Positions 9,249-17,390 of a stretch of 64,000 nucleotides of DNA are shown here, piece by piece. How positions within the stretch are numbered: position 1 is the stretch's first letter; each line of letters opens with the position of its first letter. The DNA is from Kibdelosporangium persicum (GTDB lineage: Bacteria; Actinomycetota; Actinomycetes; Mycobacteriales; Pseudonocardiaceae): assembly GCF_013280595.1 (NCBI RefSeq), contig NZ_JAAATY010000002.1, forward strand, positions 248,001 through 312,000, in the 5' to 3' direction. Below the pieces are notes generated by a model. That model searched no databases, was not told the origin of the DNA, and saw only the letters and a program-made list of their open reading frames with translations. The translations under genes and the position numbers were made by a program.

Positions 9249-9271
9249 TTGCGTCCCGTCGGGCGGACGTT

Positions 9272-10162
9272 TCAGCGGTAGTCGTCCGGGTTCAGCGTGT
9301 GCGGGTCGAGGCCCTTGCCGAAGACGTCCTCGTACCAGCGGCCCCAGTCCGGTTGGGTGCCGTCGACGTCCTTGAAGTCGTACTCCCGCATCAGCCTCCA
9401 GGATGACAAGGACTGACCTGACCAGCGGCCGACGTCCGGGTCCTGGGCCAGTGCGGCCACCGCACGGCCGACGTAGTGCGGGGATTCGGCCATCGCGAAG
9501 TGGATGTCCTGGGCGATCGCGTCCCGCCAGTTCTCCTCGGTGACGTTCATGCCTTCGAGCATCGCCTCGGAGCGGATGAAGCCGGGCGTCAGGGCCAGCG
9601 CGGTGATCCCGTGCGCACTCAGCTGCCGGCCCATTGCCTGTGCGGTCCGGCGGATTCCGGATTTGACGAGGTAGTAGGGCAAAGCGACGCCGTGGTAGGT
9701 CTCGTCGTCGCCGTCGGTGACTTCGACGACCAGGCCTGAGCCCTGGTCGACCATCATCGGCAACAGCGTGTGCAGTGCGATCAGGTGGGTTTCGATCCCG
9801 TTGCGGTGCACGGCTATCGCTTTGTCCACATCGGATTCCCAGAACGGTGTGCCGTGGTCCACGAACGGGTCGCCGCCCCAGACGTCGTTCACCAGGACGT
9901 CCAGCCGGTCCAGCCGGGCGCGCAGGGCCTCGACGTCCGCCCGGACCGAGAAGTCGCAGCGGACCGCGATGCCCCGGCCGCCCGCCTTCGTCACCAGATC
10001 CGCTGTGTCCTCAATGGTTTCCGGTCGGTTCATCGGGCTCGCCGAGGTTCGGGTCGTTCGGCCCGCCACGTACACCGTCGCACCGAGGGCGCCGAGTTCC
10101 ACCGCGATTCCCCGGCCGCATCCCCTGGTCGCGCCCGCGACCACAGCCACAAGGTCAGCCAT
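9272..10162 (-). CDS. SDR-family NAD(P)-dependent oxidoreductase
   Basis: The 296-residue protein is a short-chain dehydrogenase with the cofactor loop GATRGCGRG near residues 10-18, arginines after beta-2 that suggest NADP, and a catalytic pair Tyr163/Lys167 in PYYLVK. The usual NNAG motif is VNDVWGG, and the usual catalytic serine position reads VTDGDDE. It therefore belongs to an atypical SDR subgroup whose substrate is unknown. It is translated after the TetR gene with an 8-base overlap, so the regulator probably controls it. The ATG at 10162 matches the start of the Rossmann strand. Confidence 0.88.
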   Translation of the reverse strand: MADLVAVVAGATRGCGRGIAVELGALGATVYVAGRTTRTSASPMNRPETIEDTADLVTKAGGRGIAVRCDFSVRADVEALRARLDRLDVLVNDVWGGDPFVDHGTPFWESDVDKAIAVHRNGIETHLIALHTLLPMMVDQGSGLVVEVTDGDDETYHGVALPYYLVKSGIRRTAQAMGRQLSAHGITALALTPGFIRSEAMLEGMNVTEENWRDAIAQDIHFAMAESPHYVGRAVAALAQDPDVGRWSGQSLSSWRLMREYDFKDVDGTQPDWGRWYEDVFGKGLDPHTLNPDDYR

Positions 10163-10694
10163 TGTCCTGCCATCCTTCCAGTACCGCGGTGACGTCTTCG
10201 GTGATGCGGTCGACCAGGCTCCCGGCCGGCCGTACCGACCAGGCGATCGCCGTGCCGTTGGCCAACGAGACGAGGATTCGCGCGGCCTGCGGGGGCGCGC
10301 CGGCGACAGTCCGGGTGTGCACGGCCAGCTCCGCTTCGAAGGCCGCGAAGAACTCGCCGAGCAGCTCCCGCAGCTCGGGGTCGGCGAGGTCGATCGCCAG
10401 TTGACCGAGGTTGTTCGCCGCGGTTGACGGGTCGTCCAGCCCCCGGTAGACCGCGAGGATCGCGCCGAGCACGTCCGGTGCGTCCCGCACCTGGGCGCGG
10501 ACCTGCCCCACGGCCGCCTGGCTCAGTGCTTTCAGCAGGCCGTGTTTCGAGCCGAACCGTTGCGACACCGTGCCGACCGAGACGCCTGCTTCGGCTGCCA
10601 CGTCGGCGACTGTGAAGCCGGGGCCGTGCGTGCTGATGACCGCGCCGAGCGCGCTGAGCAGCCGCTCGTCGGTGATCGTCCGAGGCCTCGCCAC
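10155..10694 (-). CDS. TetR-family transcriptional regulator
   Basis: The 179-residue protein begins ARPRTITDERLL and carries a TetR helix-turn-helix (FTVADVAAEAGVSVGTVSQRFGSKHGLLKAL). The ligand-binding domain is helical with no clear family. I choose GTG 10694, because the longer frame to 10745 crosses the probable operator. It overlaps the SDR gene by 8 bases and is divergent from the ABC exporter at 10910. An inverted repeat at 10699-10722 directly upstream suggests autoregulation, and possibly control of the ABC genes. Confidence 0.9.
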   Translation of the reverse strand: MARPRTITDERLLSALGAVISTHGPGFTVADVAAEAGVSVGTVSQRFGSKHGLLKALSQAAVGQVRAQVRDAPDVLGAILAVYRGLDDPSTAANNLGQLAIDLADPELRELLGEFFAAFEAELAVHTRTVAGAPPQAARILVSLANGTAIAWSVRPAGSLVDRITEDVTAVLEGWQDNG

Positions 10695-10698
10695 GGCA

Positions 10699-10722
10699 AT
10701 TAGTGAAGCACAGTTCATTAAT
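10699..10722. promoter_or_regulatory. Probable TetR operator
   Basis: ATTAGTGAA and TTCATTAAT form 9-base arms (8 of 9 matching) around a 6-base spacer. The site starts 4 bases upstream of the TetR start and is much more A/T-rich than its surroundings. Its position would block TetR-SDR transcription. Confidence 0.6.
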
Positions 10723-10909
10723 TCTGTCGACCCTGAGCCCGGCAACTCAGGGACAGCTCGGGGTTCTCACCGATCACAAGCCGGTGGATCGTCCGCCACG
10801 CTACGACTGCGAGTTGACCCCGAGTTGGCACCACGGGACGACGCGATCGGACAGCCGTCCCGGCCACGATGGACACATCGAGGCGGGAATCCACTCTCAA
10901 GGAGCGACC

Positions 10910-11848
10910 ATGATCGAGGCACGGGGCCTCACCAAGCGATATGGGAAGACCCTCGCGGTCAATGATCTGTCGTTCACCGTTCAACCGGGCCGGGTCACCG
11001 GCTTCCTCGGCCCGAACGGTGCGGGCAAGTCCACCACCATGCGGATGATGCTGGGGCTGGACAACCCGACCTCCGGTGAGGCGCTGATCGACGGCAAGCA
11101 CTACCGGGAACTACGCCATCCGCTGCGCAAGATCGGCGCGCTGCTGGACGCGAAGTGGGTGCACCCCAACCGTTCGGCCTACGCACACCTGCGCTGGATG
11201 GCCGTTTCCAACAAGATCCCGGTCAGCCGGGTGGACGAGGTGCTCGACCTGGTCGGCCTGACCGCGGTGGCCAAGAAGCGCGCGGGCGGCTTCTCGCTCG
11301 GTATGTCACAGCGGCTGGGCATCGCGGGCGCACTGCTCGGCGACCCCGAGGTGCTGCTGTTCGACGAGCCGGTGAACGGCCTGGACCCGGAGGGCATCCT
11401 GTGGATCCGCAAGTTCATGCACCGGCTGGCCGACGAGGGCCGCACCGTGCTGGTCTCCAGCCACCTGCTGTCGGAGATGTCCCTCACCGCGCAGGAACTC
11501 GTGGTGATCGGCCGCGGCAGGCTGATCGCGCAACGCTCCACTGAGGACTTCATCCACGCCGCCACGGAGAACACCGTCAAGGTGCGCAGCCCGCAGGCGA
11601 GCAAGCTGCGGGACCTGCTCGCCGGCACCGACGCCGCCCTGCGCGACGACGCCGACGCGCTGATCGTGTCCGGTTTGGACGCCGCGCAGATCGGCGAGAT
11701 GGCCGCGGCCAACCAGGTCGTGCTGCACGAGCTCAGCCCGCAGCGCGGGTCGCTCGAGGAGGCGTTCATGCAGCTGACCGGCGACTCCGTCGAGTACCAC
11801 ACCGAGCTGACCGAAACCGTTGACCAACTGGTGGATGTGAACCGATGA
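10910..11848 (+). CDS. ABC transporter ATP-binding protein
   Basis: This 312-residue ATPase has Walker A GPNGAGKST (residues 34-42), a signature-like FSLGMSQRLGIAGAL and Walker B VLLFDEPVNGLDP. A roughly 80-residue C-terminal extension follows, as in drug or lantibiotic exporters of the CcmA/BcrA type. ATG 10910 has AAGGAG at about 10899-10904; upstream codons in frame lack family similarity. It overlaps the permease start by four bases (ATGA) and forms a two-gene exporter, divergent from the TetR-SDR pair. Confidence 0.95.
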   Translation: MIEARGLTKRYGKTLAVNDLSFTVQPGRVTGFLGPNGAGKSTTMRMMLGLDNPTSGEALIDGKHYRELRHPLRKIGALLDAKWVHPNRSAYAHLRWMAVSNKIPVSRVDEVLDLVGLTAVAKKRAGGFSLGMSQRLGIAGALLGDPEVLLFDEPVNGLDPEGILWIRKFMHRLADEGRTVLVSSHLLSEMSLTAQELVVIGRGRLIAQRSTEDFIHAATENTVKVRSPQASKLRDLLAGTDAALRDDADALIVSGLDAAQIGEMAAANQVVLHELSPQRGSLEEAFMQLTGDSVEYHTELTETVDQLVDVNR

Positions 11849-12603
11849 CCCTGCTCGCCGTCGAACGGATCAAACTCTTCTCCACCCGGTCGCCGTGGTG
11901 GTGCATGGGCCTCGCCCTGACCCTGATGGTCGGTTTCGCCGCGCTGGTCAGCGGCTCGGCCGACAGCGCGGGCGACGTCAGCGTGCCCGTCACGCAGTTC
12001 GGCTACAGCTTCGCGCTGGCGGTCATCCTCGTGCTCGCCACGCTGTCGGTGACCACCGAATACCGCTTCAACACGATCAGGACCACGTTCCAGGCCGTGC
12101 CCAGCCGCACGTCCGCCCTGCTGGCCAAGACGACCGTGGTCGCGCTGGTCTCCGGGGTGCTCGGCACGATCGCCGCGTTCGGTTCGCTCGGCGTCGCCAT
12201 GCTGCTGCAGCCGGACGCCAGCCTCGCGCTCAACAGCGAGGCCGACTGGCGCCAGGTCGCCGGCACCGGTCTGGTGACGTTCTTCGCCGCCGTCGTCGCG
12301 GTCGCGGTCGGCGTCCTGATCCGGCACACGGCCGGCGCGGTGTCGGTGCTGCTGGCGTACTCGCTGGTGGCCGAGGGCCTGGTCCAGCTGATCCCGCGGG
12401 TCGGTGACGACATCCACCAGTGGCTGCCGTTCAACGTCGCCAACCGGTTCCTCACCGGCAACCCGGACGTGGCCGTGGTCTTCGAGGGCCCCGGGGCGTC
12501 GACCAGCACGCTGAGCCCGTGGGCGGCGCTGGCCTACTTCGCCGGGTTCTCGATCGTCATGCTGCTCATCGCGCTCGTCACCGCCAAGCGGCGGGACGCC
12601 TGA
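11845..12603 (+). CDS. ABC transporter permease
   Basis: The 252-residue integral membrane protein has six predicted transmembrane helices, with the ABC-2 feature VTTEYRFNTIRTTF after the second helix and a final helix followed by AKRRDA. It pairs with the ATPase at 10910-11848 as a homodimeric exporter permease. The substrate is not evident; the neighbouring TetR and SDR suggest a small-molecule or drug response. Translation is coupled to the ATPase through an ATGA overlap, and a terminator lies at 12664-12696. Confidence 0.93.
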   Translation: MTLLAVERIKLFSTRSPWWCMGLALTLMVGFAALVSGSADSAGDVSVPVTQFGYSFALAVILVLATLSVTTEYRFNTIRTTFQAVPSRTSALLAKTTVVALVSGVLGTIAAFGSLGVAMLLQPDASLALNSEADWRQVAGTGLVTFFAAVVAVAVGVLIRHTAGAVSVLLAYSLVAEGLVQLIPRVGDDIHQWLPFNVANRFLTGNPDVAVVFEGPGASTSTLSPWAALAYFAGFSIVMLLIALVTAKRRDA

Positions 12604-12663
12604 ACAAAAGAACCACCTGGTGGGTCCGTCGGGGGTCCCACTGGGCGGGACGGGGGATGAGAG

Positions 12664-12696
12664 CCCGGGCCACCTTTCGGGGGGTGGCCCGGGTTT
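12664..12696 (+). terminator. Intrinsic terminator after the ABC operon
   Basis: CCCGGGCCACC (12664-12674) pairs with GGTGGCCCGGG (12683-12693) and is followed by TTT, 60 bases after the permease stop. The remainder of 12604-12887 shows no other gene. Confidence 0.88.
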
Positions 12697-12887
12697 CTCT
12701 GTTGGTCTGGTCACGGACGGTTGCGATCACTGCCGTGCCTTGCAAGTATGTAACGAGCGATCTAGCGCACGCGGCCCGGTTAAGACCACGTTAAGAGGCT
12801 GTGAGGTGCCGCACGTGTCGCGGACAACGATGTTCGACTGGCGCTCAGATCGATGTTGACTCCGTCACGAACCATCGGAGGTGGACG

Positions 12888-13490
12888 TTGACGGTCGCAG
12901 ATGTAAGCGCACCAACCGAACCGCCGGAGCCGGTCATGCCGAACAACGGCGTGGGGCGCCGCGAACTACGAGTCGAACCGATGATCGAGCTCGAATGGTC
13001 GCAGGCCATCGAGCCCCACACCGCGCTGGCATCGATCGCGGCCGCGACCAGGCCAGCCGAGACCCGGCGCGCGTGGGTACACCGTGCACCAGAGGACCAA
13101 GTGCTGGCGCTGTACCGCTCAGCGTCCGAAGTCGACCACGAGCTCGCCGCCCCGTGGTGGCTGAAGGCGTTGGCAGCAGGCGAGTTGAGCTCACGGGCCG
13201 AAGGCTTCCTGCTGGAGGACCGGGTCGGCAAACTGCTGGATGCCCGTCCTGGCTGGGTTTTCGTGCCGTGGAGCAGTGACGGCGACTGCGGCTATTGGGA
13301 GTACATGCCATCCGAACGCCGGGTGAGCGGACCCGCGGTGCCGACCACCCTGGTGCTCACCCACCGGCACACCGGGTGGCTGGACATCTATCCCGTGCAC
13401 CTCACGACCGGCCGGGCGCCGGCGCCGCTGGCCGTGAAGGGAATGGGCGACCTGCGGTCCAACCTCGCCCGCTGGGAGAGCGTGTTCTAG
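12888..13490 (+). CDS. Conserved-type hypothetical protein
   Basis: I do not recognise this 200-residue protein. It has no signal peptide or membrane helix. The N-terminus is proline-rich and disordered. The core has many tryptophans, for example APWWLKALAAG, GWVFVPWSSDGDCGYWEY and HRHTGWLDIYPVHL, suggesting a compact alpha/beta fold. A TTG start at 12888 is favoured because GGAGGTGG lies at 12877-12884; a longer frame from 12801 has a low-quality, basic N-terminus. It lies 10 bases before trmB on the same strand, so the two may be co-transcribed. Confidence 0.7.
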   Translation: MTVADVSAPTEPPEPVMPNNGVGRRELRVEPMIELEWSQAIEPHTALASIAAATRPAETRRAWVHRAPEDQVLALYRSASEVDHELAAPWWLKALAAGELSSRAEGFLLEDRVGKLLDARPGWVFVPWSSDGDCGYWEYMPSERRVSGPAVPTTLVLTHRHTGWLDIYPVHLTTGRAPAPLAVKGMGDLRSNLARWESVF

Positions 13491-13500
13491 CGTCTTCGCC

Positions 13501-14199
13501 GTGGAACAACAGCTGCACAGGCGCACGATCGTCAGCTACGTCCAGCGTGGCGGGCGGATGACGGCCGGCCAGGAACGGGCGTGGGAACGGTATTGGCCGC
13601 GGCTCGGCCAGGACGTCTCCGCCCTGCCCGCCGGACCGGTGGACACCGGCGCGTGGTTCGGCCGGTCCGCGCCCGTGGTGCTGGAGATCGGTTCGGGGAT
13701 GGGCGAGACGACGGCCAAACTGGCCGCCGCCGCGCCGGAGGTGAACTACCTGGCCGTCGAGGTGTACCAGGCCGGCCTGGCGCAGCTGATGATGCGTGCC
13801 GCCGAGCTCGGGCTGACCAACCTCCGGCTGCTGCGTGGTGACGCGGTCATCCTGCTCACCGACCACATCGCACCGGACTCGCTGTCCGAGGTCCGGCTGT
13901 ACTTCCCGGACCCGTGGCCGAAGAAGCGGCACCACAAGCGCCGGATCGTCCAGCCGGACTTCGTGTCACTGGTGGCGTCGCGGCTGGCGCCCGGCGGCCG
14001 GTTCCACATGGCGACCGACTGGGAGCACTACGCCGAGCACATGCTCGAGGTCTGCACGGCCGAACCCGGGTTGCGCAACGTCCACTCCGGATGGGCGCCG
14101 CGGCCGCAATGGCGTCCGGTGACCAAGTTCGAGTCGCGGGCGCATGCCGAGGGCCGGGACATCCGGGATCTCATCTTCGAGAAAGCGCACAGCGCCTGA
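13501..14199 (+). CDS. trmB: tRNA (guanine-N7-)-methyltransferase
   Basis: The 232-residue enzyme methylates G46 of tRNA to m7G using SAM. Family marks are EIGSGMGETT for SAM binding, the acidic LRGDAV strand, and the diagnostic YFPDPWPKKRHHKRR stretch that contacts tRNA. A WEHYAEHM segment and the terminal RAHAEGRDIRDLIFEK also fit TrmB. Its length matches the family. The GTG start at 13501 lies 10 bases after the hypothetical gene. Confidence 0.95.
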   Translation: MEQQLHRRTIVSYVQRGGRMTAGQERAWERYWPRLGQDVSALPAGPVDTGAWFGRSAPVVLEIGSGMGETTAKLAAAAPEVNYLAVEVYQAGLAQLMMRAAELGLTNLRLLRGDAVILLTDHIAPDSLSEVRLYFPDPWPKKRHHKRRIVQPDFVSLVASRLAPGGRFHMATDWEHYAEHMLEVCTAEPGLRNVHSGWAPRPQWRPVTKFESRAHAEGRDIRDLIFEKAHSA

Positions 14200-14252
14200 C
14201 GATCAACCACTGAGAGTAGTTCGTTCGACTGCGGCAGTACCCGACCAGGTAG

Positions 14253-15236
14253 TTGAGCCGGGTGGGACATTCGGCCGATGAACACCGCGTGACTGCCCTG
14301 CTGTCAGCCGAGATGGTCGCCGCTGAGGAGTTCCTGCACCGGTTTCACGGTGCCCGCCCGCGCGCAGGCCATGTGCAGATAAGGCTCAACAAGGTCCGTG
14401 CGCAGATCCTGGCGACCGGGACGTACGAACACACCCGTGCGGAACTCGCCTACGGCGCACGGATCGCCCTGCGGGACAGCAGCGTGTACACCGACGGCGT
14501 GCCGTGGCGTGAACTGTTGGTCCGTGACCTGCGTGCGGCACGGACCACCAACCAGGTCGCGACCGCGTGCGTACAACACCTACGGCTCGCGGCGGGCAAC
14601 GGCCGGGTCCGTCCCACCGTGACGATCTTCGCGCCGAACGGCCCGCGCGTGGTCAACGAACAGCTGATCCGCTACGCCGGTTACGCGCAGCACGGCCAAG
14701 TGCTGGGCGACCGCAGGCATGTGGCGTTCACCGAGACCGTCCGCAAGATGGGCTGGTGTCCGCCCACCACACGCAGCGCCTTCGACCTGCTGCCCCTGGT
14801 GGTGCAGGACGAGGAACAGGGCACGCGGCTGTTCGGGTTGCCGCGTGACGTCGTGCGGGAGATTCCGCTGGAGCACCCCGGGCTCGACTGGTTCGCCGGT
14901 CTCGGCCTGCGCTGGCACGCGATCGGTGCGTGCTCACGGCGGCTGTCGATCGGCGGCGTGCGGTATCCGGTGGTGTTCAACGGGATCTCCACGTCCTCGG
15001 CGATCGGCGCGGAGGCGCTGGGCGACGACCGCGCGTACGGCTTCGGCCGGGTGATCGCCGACCGCCTCGGTCTGGACACGTCGGCCGACGAATCGGTGTG
15101 GCGAGAACGCGCCGTGCTCGAACTCGACCGTGCGGTGCTGCACTCCTTCCGTGCGGCTGGAGTGACCATCGCATCGCGGGACGCGCGTCCGGCACGGCGC
15201 GAGTCGGGCAGGTACCCGCCAAGCTTCCTGGGATAA
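14253..15236 (+). CDS. Nitric-oxide-synthase-fold protein lacking the heme cysteine
   Basis: The 327-residue product aligns along most of its length with bacterial NOS oxygenase. Shared landmarks include RPTVTIF, EQLIRYAGY, GDRRHVAFTE, MGW, FDLLPL, a LPR..V.E.P..HP segment, GGVRY and VFNG. However, the heme-thiolate signature WRNSNRCIGR of true NOS reads LRDSSVYTDG here: Cys is Tyr79 and Trp is Leu73. The arginine-binding segment FNGWYMGTEIG reads FNGISTSSAIG, so the catalytic Glu is Ala250. The C-terminal pterin segment is absent. It is therefore not a normal NO synthase, but the frame is intact with strong codon bias. TTG 14253, GTG 14262 and GTG 14289 are possible starts. The amidohydrolase follows after 9 bases. 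Confidence 0.85.
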   Translation: MSRVGHSADEHRVTALLSAEMVAAEEFLHRFHGARPRAGHVQIRLNKVRAQILATGTYEHTRAELAYGARIALRDSSVYTDGVPWRELLVRDLRAARTTNQVATACVQHLRLAAGNGRVRPTVTIFAPNGPRVVNEQLIRYAGYAQHGQVLGDRRHVAFTETVRKMGWCPPTTRSAFDLLPLVVQDEEQGTRLFGLPRDVVREIPLEHPGLDWFAGLGLRWHAIGACSRRLSIGGVRYPVVFNGISTSSAIGAEALGDDRAYGFGRVIADRLGLDTSADESVWRERAVLELDRAVLHSFRAAGVTIASRDARPARRESGRYPPSFLG

Positions 15237-15245
15237 CGTCTGCAC

Positions 15246-16556
15246 ATGCGACAGCGTTTGCGTGCTCCGATCGTGCTGCCCTGCGACCCGGATTGCTCGG
15301 TGCTGCGGAACGCCGTGGTGGACATCGAGGACGACGGCCGCATCGGGTACGTCGGCCCGCTGGCCGACGCCCCCGGTGACGAGCCGGTCACCGACGTATC
15401 CGGAATCCTGCTGCCTGGCCTGGTGAACACGCACGCGCACACGCCGATGACCGTGCTGCGCGGGATGGGCGGCGACCTGCCGCTGCTGCGCTGGCTGCAG
15501 GAGGTCATCTGGCCGGCCGAGGCGCGGCTGAGCCCGGCCGACATGCGGGCCGGGATGCTGCTCGGGTCGGTCGAGATGCTCCGCGCCGGCGTGACCACGA
15601 GCGTGGAGATGTACTTCCACCTCGACGAACTGGCCGAGGCGGTGCTGCGGACCGGCGGGCGCGCCGTGCTGACCGGCGGGATCATCGAGGCGCCCGGCTT
15701 CAAGTGGCGGTCGCTGCTCGACGACGTCAGCGGCTTGATCGACAGTCAGGGCTTGCGGTTCGGCCCGGGCGACCGGATCGAGATCGGGTACGGGCCGCAT
15801 TCGGCGTACACGCTCTCGCCCGAAGTCCTCACCGAAGTCATGGCCGCCGCACACGAACGTGACGCCCTGGCGCACATCCACGTGGCCGAGGCCGCCCTGG
15901 AGGACGCGGACCAGCGCACCGCGCACGGCTCGGTGCCCAAGTTGCTGGAATCACTGGGTTTCTACGGCGGCCGGGTGCTCGCCGCGCACTGCGTGCACCT
16001 GTCCGACGAGGACATCGCCATCTTCGCCCGGCACGGGGTCGCGGTCGCGCACTGCCCGGGCTCGAACGCCAAGCTCGCGTCCGGCATCGCCCGCGTCCGT
16101 GACCTGCGCGAGGCAGGCGTGACCGTCGGCCTCGGCACGGACGGGCCGGCCAGCAACGACGACCTCGACCTGTGGGAGGAGGTCCGGCTCGCCGCGATGC
16201 TCAGCCGTCTGTCCACTATGGACGCCTCAGTGCTGGTCGCGCCGGATGTCCTGTTGATGGCCACCCGCGTGGGCGCCGCCGCGATCGGCCGGGACGACAT
16301 CGGCGCACTGGAGGCAGGGCGCTGGGCCGACATCGTGCACATCTCGACCGACGCGCCCGCGTTCGCCGCGGGCGTGGACGTCCCCGACGCCCAACTGCTG
16401 TCCAATGTGGTCTGGGCCGCCGGCGCCCGTCAGGTCCAGGACGTCTGGGTGGCGGGCGACCAGGTCGTGCGCGACTACGAGCCGACGCGGGTCGACCGCT
16501 TCGAGATCCAGGCCCAGGCGGGCGCGGTCACCCAGCGGTTGCTCTCGGGCGGATGA
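15246..16556 (+). CDS. Amidohydrolase, S-adenosylhomocysteine/methylthioadenosine deaminase type
   Basis: The 436-residue protein is a metal-dependent amidohydrolase. Metal ligands are visible as NTHAH (His63, His65), a His in LAHIHVAEA, a His in AAHCVHLS and Asp in GTDGPASNDDLD. These are arranged as in MtaD/SsnA-type deaminases that act on adenosine derivatives or other amino-heterocycles. The beta-sandwich ends are intact and length is normal (about 430). It follows the NOS-fold gene by 9 bases, so they are likely one operon. Its 3' end overlaps the convergent SDR gene by 29 bases. Substrate assignment within the family is uncertain. Confidence 0.88.
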   Translation: MRQRLRAPIVLPCDPDCSVLRNAVVDIEDDGRIGYVGPLADAPGDEPVTDVSGILLPGLVNTHAHTPMTVLRGMGGDLPLLRWLQEVIWPAEARLSPADMRAGMLLGSVEMLRAGVTTSVEMYFHLDELAEAVLRTGGRAVLTGGIIEAPGFKWRSLLDDVSGLIDSQGLRFGPGDRIEIGYGPHSAYTLSPEVLTEVMAAAHERDALAHIHVAEAALEDADQRTAHGSVPKLLESLGFYGGRVLAAHCVHLSDEDIAIFARHGVAVAHCPGSNAKLASGIARVRDLREAGVTVGLGTDGPASNDDLDLWEEVRLAAMLSRLSTMDASVLVAPDVLLMATRVGAAAIGRDDIGALEAGRWADIVHISTDAPAFAAGVDVPDAQLLSNVVWAAGARQVQDVWVAGDQVVRDYEPTRVDRFEIQAQAGAVTQRLLSGG

Positions 16557-17187
16557 CCACTTCGGTGGGGTGCGCGTCGGCAGGCGCGGTGATCGCGTTG
16601 AGCACGAACTGGGCGACGGTCTCGGGCTTGAGGTACTTCTCCGGCTCGTAGTCGCCCTGTTCGGTGGCCCGTACCCCCCGCTGCATCTCGGTGGCCGTGC
16701 GACCAGGGAAGACCGAGGTGACCCGGATGTCGGGTTCCTCGGTCCGCAGGGCGTCGGCGAAGGCGCGCAGCGCGTACTTGCTCGCGGCGTAGGCACCCCA
16801 GTTCGCGTTCACCCGCAGCCCGGCGCCCGAGTTGATCAGGATGACGTGCCCGTTCGCGGCCCTGAGCTTCGGCAACAGCACACGGGTGAGCTCGGCGACC
16901 GCGATGACGTTGAGCTCGAGCGTCTCCCGCCAGGTCCGCACCGACGTCTGGCTCAGCGGCGCGATCTCGACCATGCCCGCACTGTGCACGAGCACGTCCA
17001 GGTCCGGGATCTCCGCCGTCCTGGCCGCCAGGGCGTCGAGGTCCCGCAGGTCCACCGGCCACGGCCGGCCCGGCAGCCCTTCCGGGATCTTGCGACCACC
17101 CAGCCACACCTCGTGCGTCGGCGCCAGAACGTGGGCGATCGCCGCCCCGATCCCACCGGACGCACCCGTCACCAAAGCTGTCTGCAC
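16528..17187 (-). CDS. Short-chain dehydrogenase/reductase
   Basis: This 219-residue classical SDR has TGASGGIG at residues 7-14, HSAG in place of NNAG, a catalytic Ser in INSGAG and YAASK for the Tyr/Lys pair. The arginine after beta-2 (GGRK) favours NADPH. Length is short but typical for compact bacterial SDRs. It is convergent with and overlaps the amidohydrolase by 29 bases. The GTG start at 17187 lies 31 bases from MITE copy 2, which therefore sits in its promoter region. Confidence 0.9.
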   Translation of the reverse strand: MQTALVTGASGGIGAAIAHVLAPTHEVWLGGRKIPEGLPGRPWPVDLRDLDALAARTAEIPDLDVLVHSAGMVEIAPLSQTSVRTWRETLELNVIAVAELTRVLLPKLRAANGHVILINSGAGLRVNANWGAYAASKYALRAFADALRTEEPDIRVTSVFPGRTATEMQRGVRATEQGDYEPEKYLKPETVAQFVLNAITAPADAHPTEVVIRPRATAG

Positions 17188-17218
17188 ACCCCGACCCTAG
17201 GTGATCAGCACCCACCTA

Positions 17219-17381
17219 GGTCGTGTTTCGAATGTCCCGGTCGATGAGAGTCGGGATCGGGGCGGTTCCTGGCGTCGCCGCGGGATCGCCGCGAATACTG
17301 GTTTGTCTTTGGGCGGTCCCGCGGTGGCGTCAGGGGCCGCATCCGGCCCGGCTATCGCGATCGGGCATTTGAAACACGGCC
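17219..17381. mobile_element. MITE copy 2 (163 bp)
   Basis: The element is flanked by CTAG on both sides (17216-17219 and 17381-17384). It has roughly 25-bp imperfect terminal inverted repeats and is in the opposite orientation to copy 3. Compared in the same orientation, it differs from copy 3 by only one indel and one substitution that I can find. It encodes nothing. Short frames spanning it are shadows. It lies upstream of the SDR at 16528-17187, whose expression it may affect. Confidence 0.9.
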
Positions 17382-17390
17382 TAGCCCGGA

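Noticed and set aside
14253-15236. Functional nitric oxide synthase
   Set aside because: The overall fold matches, but axial Cys, pocket Trp, substrate Glu and the pterin region are missing, so NO synthesis should not be assigned.
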